This document shows positions 33,371 through 42,442 of a stretch of DNA of 64,000 bases, in pieces. Where the stretch lies: contig NZ_JPFK01000005.1 of assembly GCF_000733475.1 (NCBI RefSeq), positions 124,001-188,000 on the forward strand, given 5' to 3'. Source of the DNA: Mangrovimonas yunxiaonensis. GTDB lineage: Bacteria; Bacteroidota; Bacteroidia; Flavobacteriales; Flavobacteriaceae. A program made the position numbers and the translations under genes. Each line of letters begins with the position of its first letter. Within the stretch, counting starts at the first letter, position 1. The notes beneath the pieces were generated by a model, which saw only the letters and a program-made list of their open reading frames with translations, was not told where the DNA came from and did no database searches.

Positions 33371-34728
33371 TAGTCTGTAGGTTGAAGTTTTTGGGCTTTA
33401 TCGCGAAAACGTTTTCCTTTTTCTATGTGGTTTAACTGGGTATGGGCAATGCTAAGTTGCATGTAGAAATCCGATAGCATGTTATCATCTTCTACAATGT
33501 AGTCCACCCCCATATTTAAGACCTCTATGGCTTGCTGGTGCTGGTTTAGGTTGCTTAAAGCAACCCCGTTAATTAGGTAAATAACTGGCTGCGAGGGGTA
33601 CATAACCAAAGCGTCGGTGCTTTGTTTGGCCACCTCGTCATAACGCTTTAAGTCTATTTTAAGCAACAGGATGTTCCGTAGCAGTCCAAAATTGTTTCCT
33701 TCTAGGCTTAAAGCCTTTTCAAAGTATGTTAGTGCTTTTTCCTTTTGACCTTTTAAAAGGAAATACTGCGCCACTTCTTCGTAGCTTTCTGGGCTGTTAG
33801 TGTTGGCTAGGGTTGTGGCTTCAACCAAATGGGACTCGTACTCGGGGTGAGCCTTTGCGAACTTAACAAAATCGGTTAGGACCATTGTTTTGGCCTGAGG
33901 CTTAATTTGCATGCTTTTTAACACCACCTGCATTGAGGCAATTGCTTTTTCGGCATCGCCATCTTCCAAATAAAATTTATACAAAGCCAAGTGCACCAAT
34001 TCTGAATTCGGCTTGATTTCCAAAAGCTTTTTAGCGGTTTTAAAGGCTTCTTCCTTTTGGTTGTTTTCGCTATAACGGTAAATTAAGGCCAGGTAATTAG
34101 ACTCCTCATCGGGATTGCCCTCGACACGTTCCTCTAAATTTTCAATTTGATCTTTTTTCTTTCCTGTGGCCTTATACACTTGGTTTCTTAAAATATCGCG
34201 ACTTGTCGACACCCCATAAGCCGCATCCAGTTCGTCCAACAGCTTTAAGGCATCCTTATATTTTTCGGTTTTAACATATAGGGTTGCCAGATCTTCTTTG
34301 TAGTCGGGGTGATACTTAACCAATTGCTCAACGGTCTTTATGGCGTGTTTAAGATCGTTTTGCTGAATGTAAACATCGTAAAGCTCATCTAAGTACCATT
34401 CGTTGTCTTCGTCTATAGAAATAGCTTCTTTTAAAGCATTTTCCGCTTCGCCAAAGTTTTTAAGCTTGTTGTAGTTTTTGCCCAACTCGTAATAGACTAC
34501 CGCAAGATCGCTTTTAATATTAAGGCATTTTTTTAGGGCCTCGATGGCGCGGTCGTAATTTTCTATGCCTTTTTGTTTTAAGGCTTCGAAAAAATGTTGC
34601 TGAAACTCGTCTTCAACATTACCAAGATCGTCGTCTGGAGTTTTGTTAAAATCGACTTGCGCCATAGTAAAACTTGGCACTAAAAACAGTACGATTAAGA
34701 GTTTTACTAGGTGTTGTTTTAGTTTCAT
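33370..34728 (-). CDS. Periplasmic tetratricopeptide-repeat protein
   Basis: The 452-residue protein has a signal peptide (about 1-23, cut near T-M-A-Q) and at least seven TPR-like helical pairs (for example A-V-V-Y-Y-E-L-G-K-N-Y and Y-L-A-L-I-Y-R-Y-S). Such proteins scaffold complexes. It overlaps the DUF4292 gene by one base. A TAAGTTTG box lies upstream at 34781-34788. No specific partner can be named from sequence. Confidence 0.88.
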   Translation of the reverse strand: MKLKQHLVKLLIVLFLVPSFTMAQVDFNKTPDDDLGNVEDEFQQHFFEALKQKGIENYDRAIEALKKCLNIKSDLAVVYYELGKNYNKLKNFGEAENALKEAISIDEDNEWYLDELYDVYIQQNDLKHAIKTVEQLVKYHPDYKEDLATLYVKTEKYKDALKLLDELDAAYGVSTSRDILRNQVYKATGKKKDQIENLEERVEGNPDEESNYLALIYRYSENNQKEEAFKTAKKLLEIKPNSELVHLALYKFYLEDGDAEKAIASMQVVLKSMQIKPQAKTMVLTDFVKFAKAHPEYESHLVEATTLANTNSPESYEEVAQYFLLKGQKEKALTYFEKALSLEGNNFGLLRNILLLKIDLKRYDEVAKQSTDALVMYPSQPVIYLINGVALSNLNQHQQAIEVLNMGVDYIVEDDNMLSDFYMQLSIAHTQLNHIEKGKRFRDKAQKLQPTD

Positions 34729-34780
34729 ATTAAATGCTTCGCTAACGCTCTGAATGGCTCATTGATTTCAAAAGTTGTTC

Positions 34781-34788
34781 CAAACTTA
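34781..34788 (-). promoter_or_regulatory. Candidate -7 box for the TPR-DUF4292-EnvC unit
   Basis: Minus-strand TAAGTTTG fits TAnnTTTG and ends 52 bases upstream of the TPR gene's ATG. No -33 element is clear. A short 6-bp hairpin at 34802-34817, next to the preceding gene's stop, may be a weak terminator. Confidence 0.45.
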
Positions 34789-34817
34789 TAAATAAGGTTC
34801 CTGCCTAAGCAGGAGTT

Positions 34818-35834
34818 TTATTCCAAAACAGAATAATCGCCAATGCTTATTGATGTAAACTCGCCATTGTAGATAACATGGTTCCCTATCATAGCGTTAT
34901 CTAAATTAGCATTTTTAATACTAGTTTGGTTTTGAATTAAGCTATTTTTAACGGTTGAATTTTCTAGGGTTGTATTGTTTCCTATAGAAACGTTTGGTCC
35001 TACAGTTGTATTGTTCAGCACCACATTTTCGCCTATAAAACAAGGAGGAATGATTTTGGCGTTATTTAACGTCACCGAATCGCTCACCAGTTTTTCACCT
35101 TCCTGATCTAAAAAATGAAGCATTTTGGTGTTGGTTTCTATGGTTACGGTTTTGTTGCCACAGTCCATCCACTCATCGACCGTTCCTGTTTTAAACACCT
35201 TACCGTCTGCCATCATGCGTTTAATGCCATCGTTAATTTGGTATTCGCCACCGTGCATGATGTTTTCGTCTAGGATTTGTTGCAGTTTTTGTTTTAAAAG
35301 GCCTATATCCTTAAAATAGTAAATGCCTATCACGGCTTGGTCGCTTACAAACTGTTTTGGTTTTTCGACCAATTCGGTAATCTCGTTCTTGCTGTTTAAA
35401 TTAACAACGCCATACGCTTCTGGGTTTTCTACTTGCTTGGTCCAAATTACGGCATCGGCTTGGGGGTCTAAATCGAAATCGGCACGAATTAGTGTATCGG
35501 CATAGGCCACAACAGCCGGACCTGACAACGATGCTTTGGCGCTCATAATCGCGTGTCCGGTTCCTAGGGGTTTATCTTGGCGGTAAATTGAGGTTTTTGC
35601 GCCTAAGCTTGCGCCTAATGCCTGAAGGCTTTCTACCACATCATCGCCAAAAAAAGCGGGATCGCCCAACACAAAGGCCACTTCTTCTATGGGTTGTTTT
35701 AATATTTTCGCAATATCCCTAACCAAACGATGCACAATAGGCATCCCGGCCACAGGAATTAATGGTTTGGGTACGGTTAGTGTATGTGGGCGCAGTCGAG
35801 AACCACGACCCGCCATAGGTACAATTATTTTCAT
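34818..35834 (-). CDS. Sugar-1-phosphate nucleotidyltransferase with left-handed beta-helix tail
   Basis: The 338-residue protein starts with the nucleotidyltransferase signature M-A-G-R-G-S-R-L-R-P-H-T (about 7-18) and the metal-binding A-Y-A-D-T-L near residue 110. The C-terminal third contains hexapeptide-type repeats (I-G-E-N-V-V-L, V-G-P-N-V-S-I-G-N) of a left-handed beta helix. It makes an NDP-sugar, probably dTDP- or UDP-glucose type, for surface polysaccharides; the exact sugar is not clear. A 114-bp gap with repeats separates it from dut. Confidence 0.88.
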   Translation of the reverse strand: MKIIVPMAGRGSRLRPHTLTVPKPLIPVAGMPIVHRLVRDIAKILKQPIEEVAFVLGDPAFFGDDVVESLQALGASLGAKTSIYRQDKPLGTGHAIMSAKASLSGPAVVAYADTLIRADFDLDPQADAVIWTKQVENPEAYGVVNLNSKNEITELVEKPKQFVSDQAVIGIYYFKDIGLLKQKLQQILDENIMHGGEYQINDGIKRMMADGKVFKTGTVDEWMDCGNKTVTIETNTKMLHFLDQEGEKLVSDSVTLNNAKIIPPCFIGENVVLNNTTVGPNVSIGNNTTLENSTVKNSLIQNQTSIKNANLDNAMIGNHVIYNGEFTSISIGDYSVLE

Positions 35835-35840
35835 GTTTTT

Positions 35841-35883
35841 TTAGATGTTAGACCGCTTCGCTACTAGATATTAGAAGTTAGAC
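35841..35883. repeat. Short TTAGA-rich repeat between dut and the nucleotidyltransferase gene
   Basis: Four copies of TTAGA or TAGATATTAGA-like words surround CCGCTTCGCTAC. A similar repeat lies between atpA and atpH. No coding potential. Confidence 0.55.
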
Positions 35884-35948
35884 AGTTTTCTTTTCTTTAA
35901 TATTTTTTAAAATCTTGATATCGTAAATCAAAAATCTTAACTCGTTAA

Positions 35949-36383
35949 TCATTTTGTTCCTGTACTTCCAAAACCGCCTTCACCTCTATCGGTTTCGGTA
36001 AGTTCGGTTACTTGTTGCCATTCGGCGCGTTCGTGTTTGGCGATGACCATTTGAGCAATACGCTCGCCGTTGTTAATGGTAAATTCTTCGTTGGATAAAT
36101 TCACTAAAATCACGCCTATTTCGCCACGATAATCGGCATCGATAGTTCCTGGGGCATTTAAAACGGTAATGCCCTTTTTTGCGGCCAAACCACTACGCGG
36201 ACGCACTTGGGCTTCGTAACCTACGGGCAATTCTATAAACAAGCCTGTACCAACAATAGTACGCTCCAGAGGCTTTAATGTTCTAGGCTCTGAAAGGTTG
36301 GCACGCAAGTCCATACCTGCCGAGGCTAGGGTTTCGTAATGTGGTAAGTCGTGATTGGATTTATTGATGATTTTTATGGTCAT
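35949..36383 (-). CDS. dut: dUTP diphosphatase
   Basis: Dut hydrolyses dUTP to dUMP and keeps uracil out of DNA. The 144-residue protein has the five trimeric dUTPase motifs, including A-G-M-D-L-R-A (1), P-R-S-G-L-A-A (2), [10 protein letters not shown] (3), R-I-A-Q-M-V (4) and [10 protein letters not shown] (5). The start overlaps the stop of the upstream flippase gene by 4 bases. Confidence 0.98.
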   Translation of the reverse strand: MTIKIINKSNHDLPHYETLASAGMDLRANLSEPRTLKPLERTIVGTGLFIELPVGYEAQVRPRSGLAAKKGITVLNAPGTIDADYRGEIGVILVNLSNEEFTINNGERIAQMVIAKHERAEWQQVTELTETDRGEGGFGSTGTK

Positions 36384-37846
36384 TGTTTTCTGTTTAATAG
36401 TTGTTTAATGTCGTTTTTCTCTAATAGGAAAACGATACTCAAAAATACAATTAAGAGGGAAATACCAATAGCGTAATTGTATCTAAATTGATAAAAACTT
36501 ATGAAGGAAAACCCTACGGAGAGCAATAAATACAGGCCTATTTTTTTTAGATTGTACGGTATTGGGTAATATTTCTTTCCAAAGTAATACGACAGCAGCA
36601 TCATGGTTGCATAGGCTAACAATGTAGCCACAGCCGATGCTTTGTAGCCATAGGTTTTGATAAACAACAGGTTTATTAATAGGGTTATTATTGCCCCAAC
36701 AACCGAAATGTATGCTCCAAATTTAGTGCGGTCGGTAATTTTATACCACACCGAAAGATTGTGATAAATGCCCAAGCAAAAATTGGCCAATAAAATAATG
36801 GGTACAATCCACATGGCCTCCCAATAGGCTTCACTTCTTACAATAATTGGTTTTAAAAAGTCTGCAAAAACAACTACAAAAAGCAAAATAACGGCTCCAA
36901 AAGCCACGAAAAATTCTAAAATCCGCGCATAATTTTTTTGCGGATTGGCACTTTTGGCATGGCTAAAAAAGAAGGGCTCGATCCCCAACCTGTAAGCTGT
37001 TGCAAACAACGTCATGAATACGGCTATTTTATAACAGGCAGAATACATGCCTATTTCGGTTTCGGCAATGCTTTCTGGCAGTAGCTTATCTAACAAAATA
37101 CGGTCGAAGGTTTCATTTACCGAAAAGGCTATACCAGCGATTAATACCGGCATTCCGTATTGCATCATTTTTTTCCAAAGCACCTTATCAAACTTAAACG
37201 TTATCTTGGTGTAAAATGAAAGCATAAACAGTAAGGTAACGGCACTTGCTACTAGGTTTGCAATAAAGATGTAGTTTATTTCAAAATTTGGTGTGTATAT
37301 GCTATTAAAAAGCGCATTTTGAGCTGCCAGCTTTTTTAACGCTATTAAAAAGAAAAGGTTTAAGCCTAGGCTTATGGCCACATTAAGTATTTTTATTACG
37401 GCGTAGCGCATGGGTTGTTGTGTCGCTCGTAGCCAAGCAAAAGGAATAATAACCAAGGCATCGAGGAGTAAAATCCAAATAACGAGTTTAATGTAAGCAA
37501 CATCTATATCTATAAATGTTGCGATTTGCGTATTAAGTAATAATGCTAAAATAAAAAAGCCTAAGGAAGACACCATTAATGAAATGGCCGAAGTGTTAAT
37601 TACGTTCTGTTTGTCTTTTTCCTTATTGAAAAACCTGAAAAAAGCAGTTTCCATACCATAGGCCAAAACCACGTTAAACAAAACAAAATAGGAAAAAATA
37701 ACCGATACTTTCCCATACTCTGCTACCGATGACAAAACGCCTTCTGTTGTATATAGCGGGACAAGTAAAAAACTTAACATGCGTGGTAAAACCGTGGCTA
37801 AACCATAAATGAATGTTTGTTTAAAAAGTTTTTGAAAGGCGCTCAA
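36380..37846 (-). CDS. Oligosaccharide flippase (Wzx/MATE-like) family protein
   Basis: The 488-residue protein has about 14 membrane segments and the N-terminal [11 protein letters not shown] region typical of Wzx-type flippases, which move undecaprenyl-linked oligosaccharides across the inner membrane. It reads from TTG at 37846, with no nearby in-frame ATG before residue 22. It heads an operon with dut (4-base overlap) and probably the nucleotidyltransferase. Confidence 0.85.
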   Translation of the reverse strand: MSAFQKLFKQTFIYGLATVLPRMLSFLLVPLYTTEGVLSSVAEYGKVSVIFSYFVLFNVVLAYGMETAFFRFFNKEKDKQNVINTSAISLMVSSLGFFILALLLNTQIATFIDIDVAYIKLVIWILLLDALVIIPFAWLRATQQPMRYAVIKILNVAISLGLNLFFLIALKKLAAQNALFNSIYTPNFEINYIFIANLVASAVTLLFMLSFYTKITFKFDKVLWKKMMQYGMPVLIAGIAFSVNETFDRILLDKLLPESIAETEIGMYSACYKIAVFMTLFATAYRLGIEPFFFSHAKSANPQKNYARILEFFVAFGAVILLFVVVFADFLKPIIVRSEAYWEAMWIVPIILLANFCLGIYHNLSVWYKITDRTKFGAYISVVGAIITLLINLLFIKTYGYKASAVATLLAYATMMLLSYYFGKKYYPIPYNLKKIGLYLLLSVGFSFISFYQFRYNYAIGISLLIVFLSIVFLLEKNDIKQLLNRKQ

Positions 37847-37903
37847 ACGTTTATTTTTAACTCTGCTAAATATAGGGTTTTAATCAAGGAAATGCAATGC
37901 GAA

Positions 37904-38407
37904 TTACGGTTGCTTTGGAGGCGCCGAAGGATATTGAAATGGCTGCTTTTCTACCAGCTCATCTGCTTTATAATAGCGGCGTTTGTTATCCTGCAGGTAG
38001 CTTATTAGAATTTCGCCTTCCAAAATAGGAAAGGGAGGCACAACTTTAACGGCTACGGTATTGCCATACTCACTTTTAGGGTCGCTACTAATAACCAAAT
38101 CGTTTTGGTTGTCTGGCATAGAAAACCTAGCAATATACATTGCCGGCTGCTCTGGCTTGGTTTCTAGTTTTGCAACTTGGTCTTTATAATAAACACTATC
38201 CAATACCACATTGGCAGGTTTGTTTGTCACTGGAATAAATATATTTATCCCAGATCCACCGCCTTGAATTCCGGCTACCCACTTTTGGTAAGACACTTCG
38301 CCCAAGGTAAAAGGCGCTGTGTCTTGAAGTGTTTTAGTGCTTGAACATTGCGAAAATCCGGTTAAAAATATCATTGTTGTTATTGCAAGAAGCAGCTTTT
38401 TAAACAT
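37904..38407 (-). CDS. Lipoprotein of unknown function
   Basis: The 167-residue protein has a signal with G-F-S-Q-C (Cys21), followed by S-S-T-K and a beta-rich domain; the tail is Pro-rich. I do not recognise a named family. A TACCTTTG-like box (TACCTTTA, 38431-38438, minus) lies 23 bases upstream of the ATG. It is separate from the atp operon, which ends in a terminator just upstream. Confidence 0.7.
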   Translation of the reverse strand: MFKKLLLAITTMIFLTGFSQCSSTKTLQDTAPFTLGEVSYQKWVAGIQGGGSGINIFIPVTNKPANVVLDSVYYKDQVAKLETKPEQPAMYIARFSMPDNQNDLVISSDPKSEYGNTVAVKVVPPFPILEGEILISYLQDNKRRYYKADELVEKQPFQYPSAPPKQP

Positions 38408-38457
38408 GGCTACAAGGGTTTCTGTTTTTATAAAGGTACAACTTCAAACATAATGCC

Positions 38458-38493
38458 ATAAAAAAACCTCACCAAATTGGTGAGGTTTCTTTT
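38458..38493 (-). terminator. Terminator of the atp operon
   Basis: A 12-bp perfect stem (38464-38475 with 38477-38488) is followed by a U-run on the minus strand (A-run at 38461-38466), 40 bases beyond the atpG stop. Confidence 0.9.
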
Positions 38494-38532
38494 GTATTAT
38501 GAGATGCTGAAGTTAAGTTCAGCATGACACTT

Positions 38533-39393
38533 TTAGTTATTTAAAGCTTCTGCACCACCAACAATTTCAAGGATTTCGTTGGTAATAGCAGCCTGACGTG
38601 CTTTGTTATACGTCAGTTTTAACTGATCTCTTAATTCTGTTGCATTATCGGTTGCTTTGTGCATGGCCGTCATACGGGCACCGTGCTCAGAAGCAAACGA
38701 GTCTCTAATAGCTTTGTACAACTGTGTTTTTAACGACTTAGGGATAAGTGTTTCTACGATTTCCAGCTTCGAAGGCTCAAAAATGTAATCTAAATTTACA
38801 TTTTTATCGTTCGCTACAGGGACAATTGGTAAAAACTGCTCTGTCATTACAATTTGCGTGGCGGCATTTTTAAAACGGTTGTAAACAACTTCTACTTTAT
38901 CAAATTCGCCAGCAATAAATTTATCCATAATTGTTTGGGCTATTTCTGCAACATTATCGAATGTTAAGTCATCAAAAACGCTACTGTTATTTGCAATAAC
39001 TTGTTGCTTTTTTGCTAAGGCATCGTTTGCCTTTTTACCTATAACAACAAACGAAACGTCCTTACCAGAATAGGTTTCATTAGTTAAACGATTAACCTCT
39101 TTAATGATGTTTGAGTTGAATGCCCCACACAGTCCTCTATTAGAGGTAATGGCAACAATAAGAACCTTCTTTACCTCACGTTGTGCCGCAAAAGCACTTC
39201 CAGAGTCACCTTCTAACGTGGCGCTTAAACTTTGTAAAAGCTCGGTTAATTTGTCTGCATATGGACGCATGGCAGTAATAGCATCTTGGGCTTTTTTCAA
39301 CTTAGCAGCCGATACCATTTTCATGGCACTGGTAATCTGCATGGTTGAAGACACCGATGATATTCTGTTACGTATTTCTTTTAAGTTAGCCAT
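38533..39393 (-). CDS. atpG: ATP synthase F1 gamma subunit
   Basis: The 286-residue rotor stalk protein has the N-terminal A-N-L-K-E-I-R-N-R-I and the C-terminal I-T-N-E-I-L-E-I-V-G-G-A motif that are standard for gamma. It is the last gene of this operon. Beta (atpD) and epsilon (atpC) do not follow, so these two must lie elsewhere, as is common in Bacteroidota. Confidence 0.98.
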   Translation of the reverse strand: MANLKEIRNRISSVSSTMQITSAMKMVSAAKLKKAQDAITAMRPYADKLTELLQSLSATLEGDSGSAFAAQREVKKVLIVAITSNRGLCGAFNSNIIKEVNRLTNETYSGKDVSFVVIGKKANDALAKKQQVIANNSSVFDDLTFDNVAEIAQTIMDKFIAGEFDKVEVVYNRFKNAATQIVMTEQFLPIVPVANDKNVNLDYIFEPSKLEIVETLIPKSLKTQLYKAIRDSFASEHGARMTAMHKATDNATELRDQLKLTYNKARQAAITNEILEIVGGAEALNN

Positions 39394-39405
39394 ATTTCAG
39401 TAATT

Positions 39406-39452
39406 AGTATTGAGTATTCAGTAGTGAGCAAAAACACTCACTACTCAATACT
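39406..39452 (-). repeat. Large hairpin between atpA and atpG
   Basis: Two stems (39406-39413 with 39445-39452 and 39421-39428 with 39437-39444) form one long hairpin with a 7-base bulge. It lies 11 bases from the atpA stop. On the minus strand it has no U-tract, so it may stabilise the upstream atpA message rather than terminate it. Confidence 0.6.
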
Positions 39453-39462
39453 AAAATCTTTG

Positions 39463-41043
39463 TTATGCTTTATATTTAGCCGATAAGTCTTTTGCTACAG
39501 AAGCTAGAGTATCTGTAACCTCGTCGGTTAATTTTCCTGCTTTAAGCGTATCTAAAATACCTCTGTGCTTTGCATTTAGGAATTCTAGGAAGTCTCTTTC
39601 AAATTCTTTTACTTTCTCTACAGGAACATCTCTTAATAGGTTTTTAGAACCTGCATAGATAATGGCTACCTGATCTTCTACTGTAAACGGATCGTTTTGC
39701 GCTTGCTTTAAGATCTCTACGTTACGCTTCCCTTTTTCAATTACGTTAAGTGTTGCAGCATCTAGGTCTGAACCAAACTTAGCAAACGCTTCTAATTCGC
39801 GGAACTGTGCTTGGTCTAATTTTAAGGTACCTGCTACTTTTTTCATGGATTTAATCTGAGCCGAACCACCTACACGAGATACCGAAATACCTACGTTAAT
39901 CGCTGGTCGCACACCAGAGTTAAATAAATCTGATTCTAAGAAGATCTGACCATCGGTAATCGAAATTACGTTGGTTGGGATATATGCCGATACGTCTCCT
40001 GCTTGTGTTTCGATAATTGGAAGTGCCGTTAACGACCCGCCTCCTTTTACGATTGGCTTTAACGAATCTGGTAAATCGTTCATGTTCTTAGCAATCTCAT
40101 CATCGGCAATTACTTTAGCCGAACGCTCTAATAAACGCGAGTGTAAGTAGAAAACGTCTCCAGGATACGCCTCACGTCCTGGTGGACGACGTAATAATAA
40201 CGATACCTCACGATACGCAACCGCTTGTTTAGATAAATCATCGTAAATAATTAATGCTGGACGACCAGTATCTCTAAAATACTCACCAATTGCAGCACCT
40301 GCGAAAGGGGCATATACCTGCATAGGTGCAGGGTCTGATGCGTTTGCAGCAACTATAGTGGTATACGCTAAAGCACCTTTGTCTTCTAAGGTTTTAGCAA
40401 TGTTTGCTACGGTAGAAGCCTTTTGGCCTACAGCAACATATATACAGTATACAGGCTCGCCTGCATCGTAAAATTCTTTTTGGTTTAAGATGGTATCGAT
40501 ACACACCGTAGTTTTACCAGTTTGACGGTCACCAATTACCAACTCACGTTGTCCACGACCTACAGGAATCATCGCATCGATAGATTTAATACCTGTTTGT
40601 AGTGGTTCGTTTACTGGCTGACGGTAAATTACACCAGGTGCTTTACGCTCTAATGGCATTTCGTAAGTTTTCCCTTCAATAGGACCTTTTCCGTCTATTG
40701 GGTTCCCTAATGTATCAACAACACGTCCAACAATACCTTCACCTACATTAATAGAGGCAATACGCGTGGTACGTTTTACTGTAGCGCCTTCTTTAATTTC
40801 TTTTGAAGGCCCTAACAATACAACCCCTACGTTATCTTCTTCTAAGTTTAAAACGATTCCTTCAAGACCATTTTCAAACTCTACCAACTCGCCGTATTGT
40901 GCGTTTGATAAGCCGTAAACACGTGCAATACCATCACCTACGGTTAGTACTGTTCCTACTTCGTCTAATGAAGCACCTGCTTCAAAACCTGATAGTTGTT
41001 GTTTTAAGATTGCTGATATTTCAGCTGGTTTAACTTCTGCCAT
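39463..41043 (-). CDS. atpA: ATP synthase F1 alpha subunit
   Basis: The 526-residue protein carries the P-loop G-D-R-Q-T-G-K-T (about 169-176) and the ATP synthase alpha/beta signature [14 protein letters not shown] near residue 377. It forms the alternating alpha-beta ring with AtpD. The gap before it (toward atpH) contains a 14-bp tandem repeat. Confidence 0.99.
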   Translation of the reverse strand: MAEVKPAEISAILKQQLSGFEAGASLDEVGTVLTVGDGIARVYGLSNAQYGELVEFENGLEGIVLNLEEDNVGVVLLGPSKEIKEGATVKRTTRIASINVGEGIVGRVVDTLGNPIDGKGPIEGKTYEMPLERKAPGVIYRQPVNEPLQTGIKSIDAMIPVGRGQRELVIGDRQTGKTTVCIDTILNQKEFYDAGEPVYCIYVAVGQKASTVANIAKTLEDKGALAYTTIVAANASDPAPMQVYAPFAGAAIGEYFRDTGRPALIIYDDLSKQAVAYREVSLLLRRPPGREAYPGDVFYLHSRLLERSAKVIADDEIAKNMNDLPDSLKPIVKGGGSLTALPIIETQAGDVSAYIPTNVISITDGQIFLESDLFNSGVRPAINVGISVSRVGGSAQIKSMKKVAGTLKLDQAQFRELEAFAKFGSDLDAATLNVIEKGKRNVEILKQAQNDPFTVEDQVAIIYAGSKNLLRDVPVEKVKEFERDFLEFLNAKHRGILDTLKAGKLTDEVTDTLASVAKDLSAKYKA

Positions 41044-41050
41044 CTTATTT

Positions 41051-41078
41051 AGATATTAGATGTTAGATATTAGATGTA
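41051..41078. repeat. Two tandem 14-bp repeats before atpA
   Basis: AGATATTAGATGTT is followed directly by AGATATTAGATGTA (13/14 identical). Related TTAGA words occur in the gap next to dut at 35841-35883, so this is probably a common intergenic repeat of this genome. Confidence 0.7.
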
Positions 41079-41095
41079 AACTAATCCTAACGTTT

Positions 41096-41632
41096 TTAAT
41101 TTAATGTAAATTCTCTTTTTAATCTGTTTAATTTGTTGGCGATACTTGCATTGTACTGAATGTCGCCTACACGTAAAATGAAACCTCCTAAAATGCTTTC
41201 ATCTACAATGTTTTCTATGTTTACAGCTTTTCCTGTAAGCTCGGTTACCTTAGCCAATACTTTTTGCTCTAGCTCACCGCTTAAAGGCACTGCTGTAGTT
41301 ACTTTAGCTGTTTGGGTACCTTGTAACTGGGCAAAAAGTTGTGTGTAGCTTTTGGCTACAGCGCCCAACAGGGCAATACGCTTATTGTCCATTAAAAGCG
41401 CTACCAATTTCCCGGTAATGTCGTGCGTCCCTTTAAACACTTCTGTCAAGGCTGCTTGTTTAACAGATGATCGTACGACTGGGTTTTGAAGAAAATCGTT
41501 TAACTCCTGACTTTCTGCTATGGTTTGCGATATGGTTAGCATATCGTTATTGATAGCCTCTGCAGCGTTTTGGCTTTGGGCCAAATCCAATACTGCTTTT
41601 GCGTAACGTACTGCTGCTCTTGCTCCTGCCAT
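41096..41632 (-). CDS. atpH: ATP synthase F1 delta subunit
   Basis: The 178-residue delta subunit (OSCP) links F1 to the peripheral stalk. It has N-terminal helices (A-R-A-A-V-R-Y-A-K-A-V-L) and the C-terminal I-L-G-G-F-I-L-R-V-G-D motif. It begins two bases after the atpF stop. Confidence 0.97.
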   Translation of the reverse strand: MAGARAAVRYAKAVLDLAQSQNAAEAINNDMLTISQTIAESQELNDFLQNPVVRSSVKQAALTEVFKGTHDITGKLVALLMDNKRIALLGAVAKSYTQLFAQLQGTQTAKVTTAVPLSGELEQKVLAKVTELTGKAVNIENIVDESILGGFILRVGDIQYNASIANKLNRLKREFTLN

Positions 41633-41634
41633 AA

Positions 41635-42135
41635 TTAGTTTAATTTAGCGTCAACCAACATCGACTCTACCAACTCCATTTGCTTGTCTTTGCTCGACAA
41701 CTCGTCGCGAACCACTTTTTCGGCAATCTCTAAAGATAAGGTTGCCACGTGGTTTTTAAGTTCTGCCATGGCAGCTTTTTTCTCTCCCTCGATAGCCGCT
41801 TGAGCTTGCTCGATCATTTTGTTTGCTTTTGCTTGAGCATCTTCTTCTGCATCGGCAATCATTTTAGCCTTAAGCTCTCTGGCATCTTTAAGCATGGCCT
41901 CGCGCTCGGCACGGGCTTCTTGCAATAAACGCTCGTTGTCTGCTTGCAGGTTTTGCATTTCCAACTTAGCATTCTCTGCTGCTTTCAATGCATTTTCAAT
42001 ACCGCTCTCTCTGGTTTCTACAGCGTCGAGTATCGGTTTCCAGGCAAATTTTCTTAACAAGAATACCAATGCTACAAAAAGCACTAACATCCAGAAGAAC
42101 AAGCCAATCGAAAATTCGTTAATTAATTTTTCCAT
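41635..42135 (-). CDS. atpF: ATP synthase F0 b subunit
   Basis: The 166-residue peripheral-stalk protein has one N-terminal membrane helix (about 10-28) followed by a long charged helix (A-E-N-A-K-L-E-M-Q-N-L-Q) and the A-E-K-V-V-R-D-E end. A gap of 82 bp to atpE contains a terminator-like hairpin. Confidence 0.97.
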   Translation of the reverse strand: MEKLINEFSIGLFFWMLVLFVALVFLLRKFAWKPILDAVETRESGIENALKAAENAKLEMQNLQADNERLLQEARAEREAMLKDARELKAKMIADAEEDAQAKANKMIEQAQAAIEGEKKAAMAELKNHVATLSLEIAEKVVRDELSSKDKQMELVESMLVDAKLN

Positions 42136-42172
42136 TTATATTATTGTTGTAATACCCTTAATTTTTCTTTTT

Positions 42173-42219
42173 AAAAACAACAGTTATAACCAACCGTTAT
42201 AACTGTTGTTTGTGTTTTT
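42173..42219 (-). terminator. Terminator-like hairpin between atpE and atpF
   Basis: A perfect 15-bp stem (42176-42190 with 42196-42210, loop CAACC) is followed on the minus strand by TTTTT. It sits directly after atpE, inside the operon, and could let atpE be transcribed more often than the genes behind it. Confidence 0.75.
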
Positions 42220-42409
42220 AAGCTGCGAATAAAGCAGCAAATCCAATACCTTCAATAAGTGCAGCTGCAATAAGCATAGCTGTTTGGATTTTTCCAGAAG
42301 CTTCTGGTTGGCGAGCAATAGCGTCCATTGCTTGACCACCGATTCTACCGATACCTAAAGCAGCACCGATAACGATTAATCCAGCTCCAATGAAATTTAA
42401 ACCTGTCAT
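42218..42409 (-). CDS. atpE: ATP synthase F0 c subunit
   Basis: This 63-residue proteolipid is two membrane helices joined by a polar loop. The glycine-rich first helix (G-A-A-L-G-I-G) and the R-Q-P-E loop are visible, and the proton-carrying Glu lies in A-L-I-E-G-I-G-F-A. I see no extended sodium-type site, but the ion cannot be settled by eye. Confidence 0.97.
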   Translation of the reverse strand: MTGLNFIGAGLIVIGAALGIGRIGGQAMDAIARQPEASGKIQTAMLIAAALIEGIGFAALFAA

Positions 42410-42442
42410 AATATATATATTAAAAAATTAAACATTCAACTT

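Noticed and set aside
39361-39462. Possible CRISPR-like repeats between atp genes
   Set aside because: Only an inverted hairpin; no regularly spaced direct repeats or cas genes.
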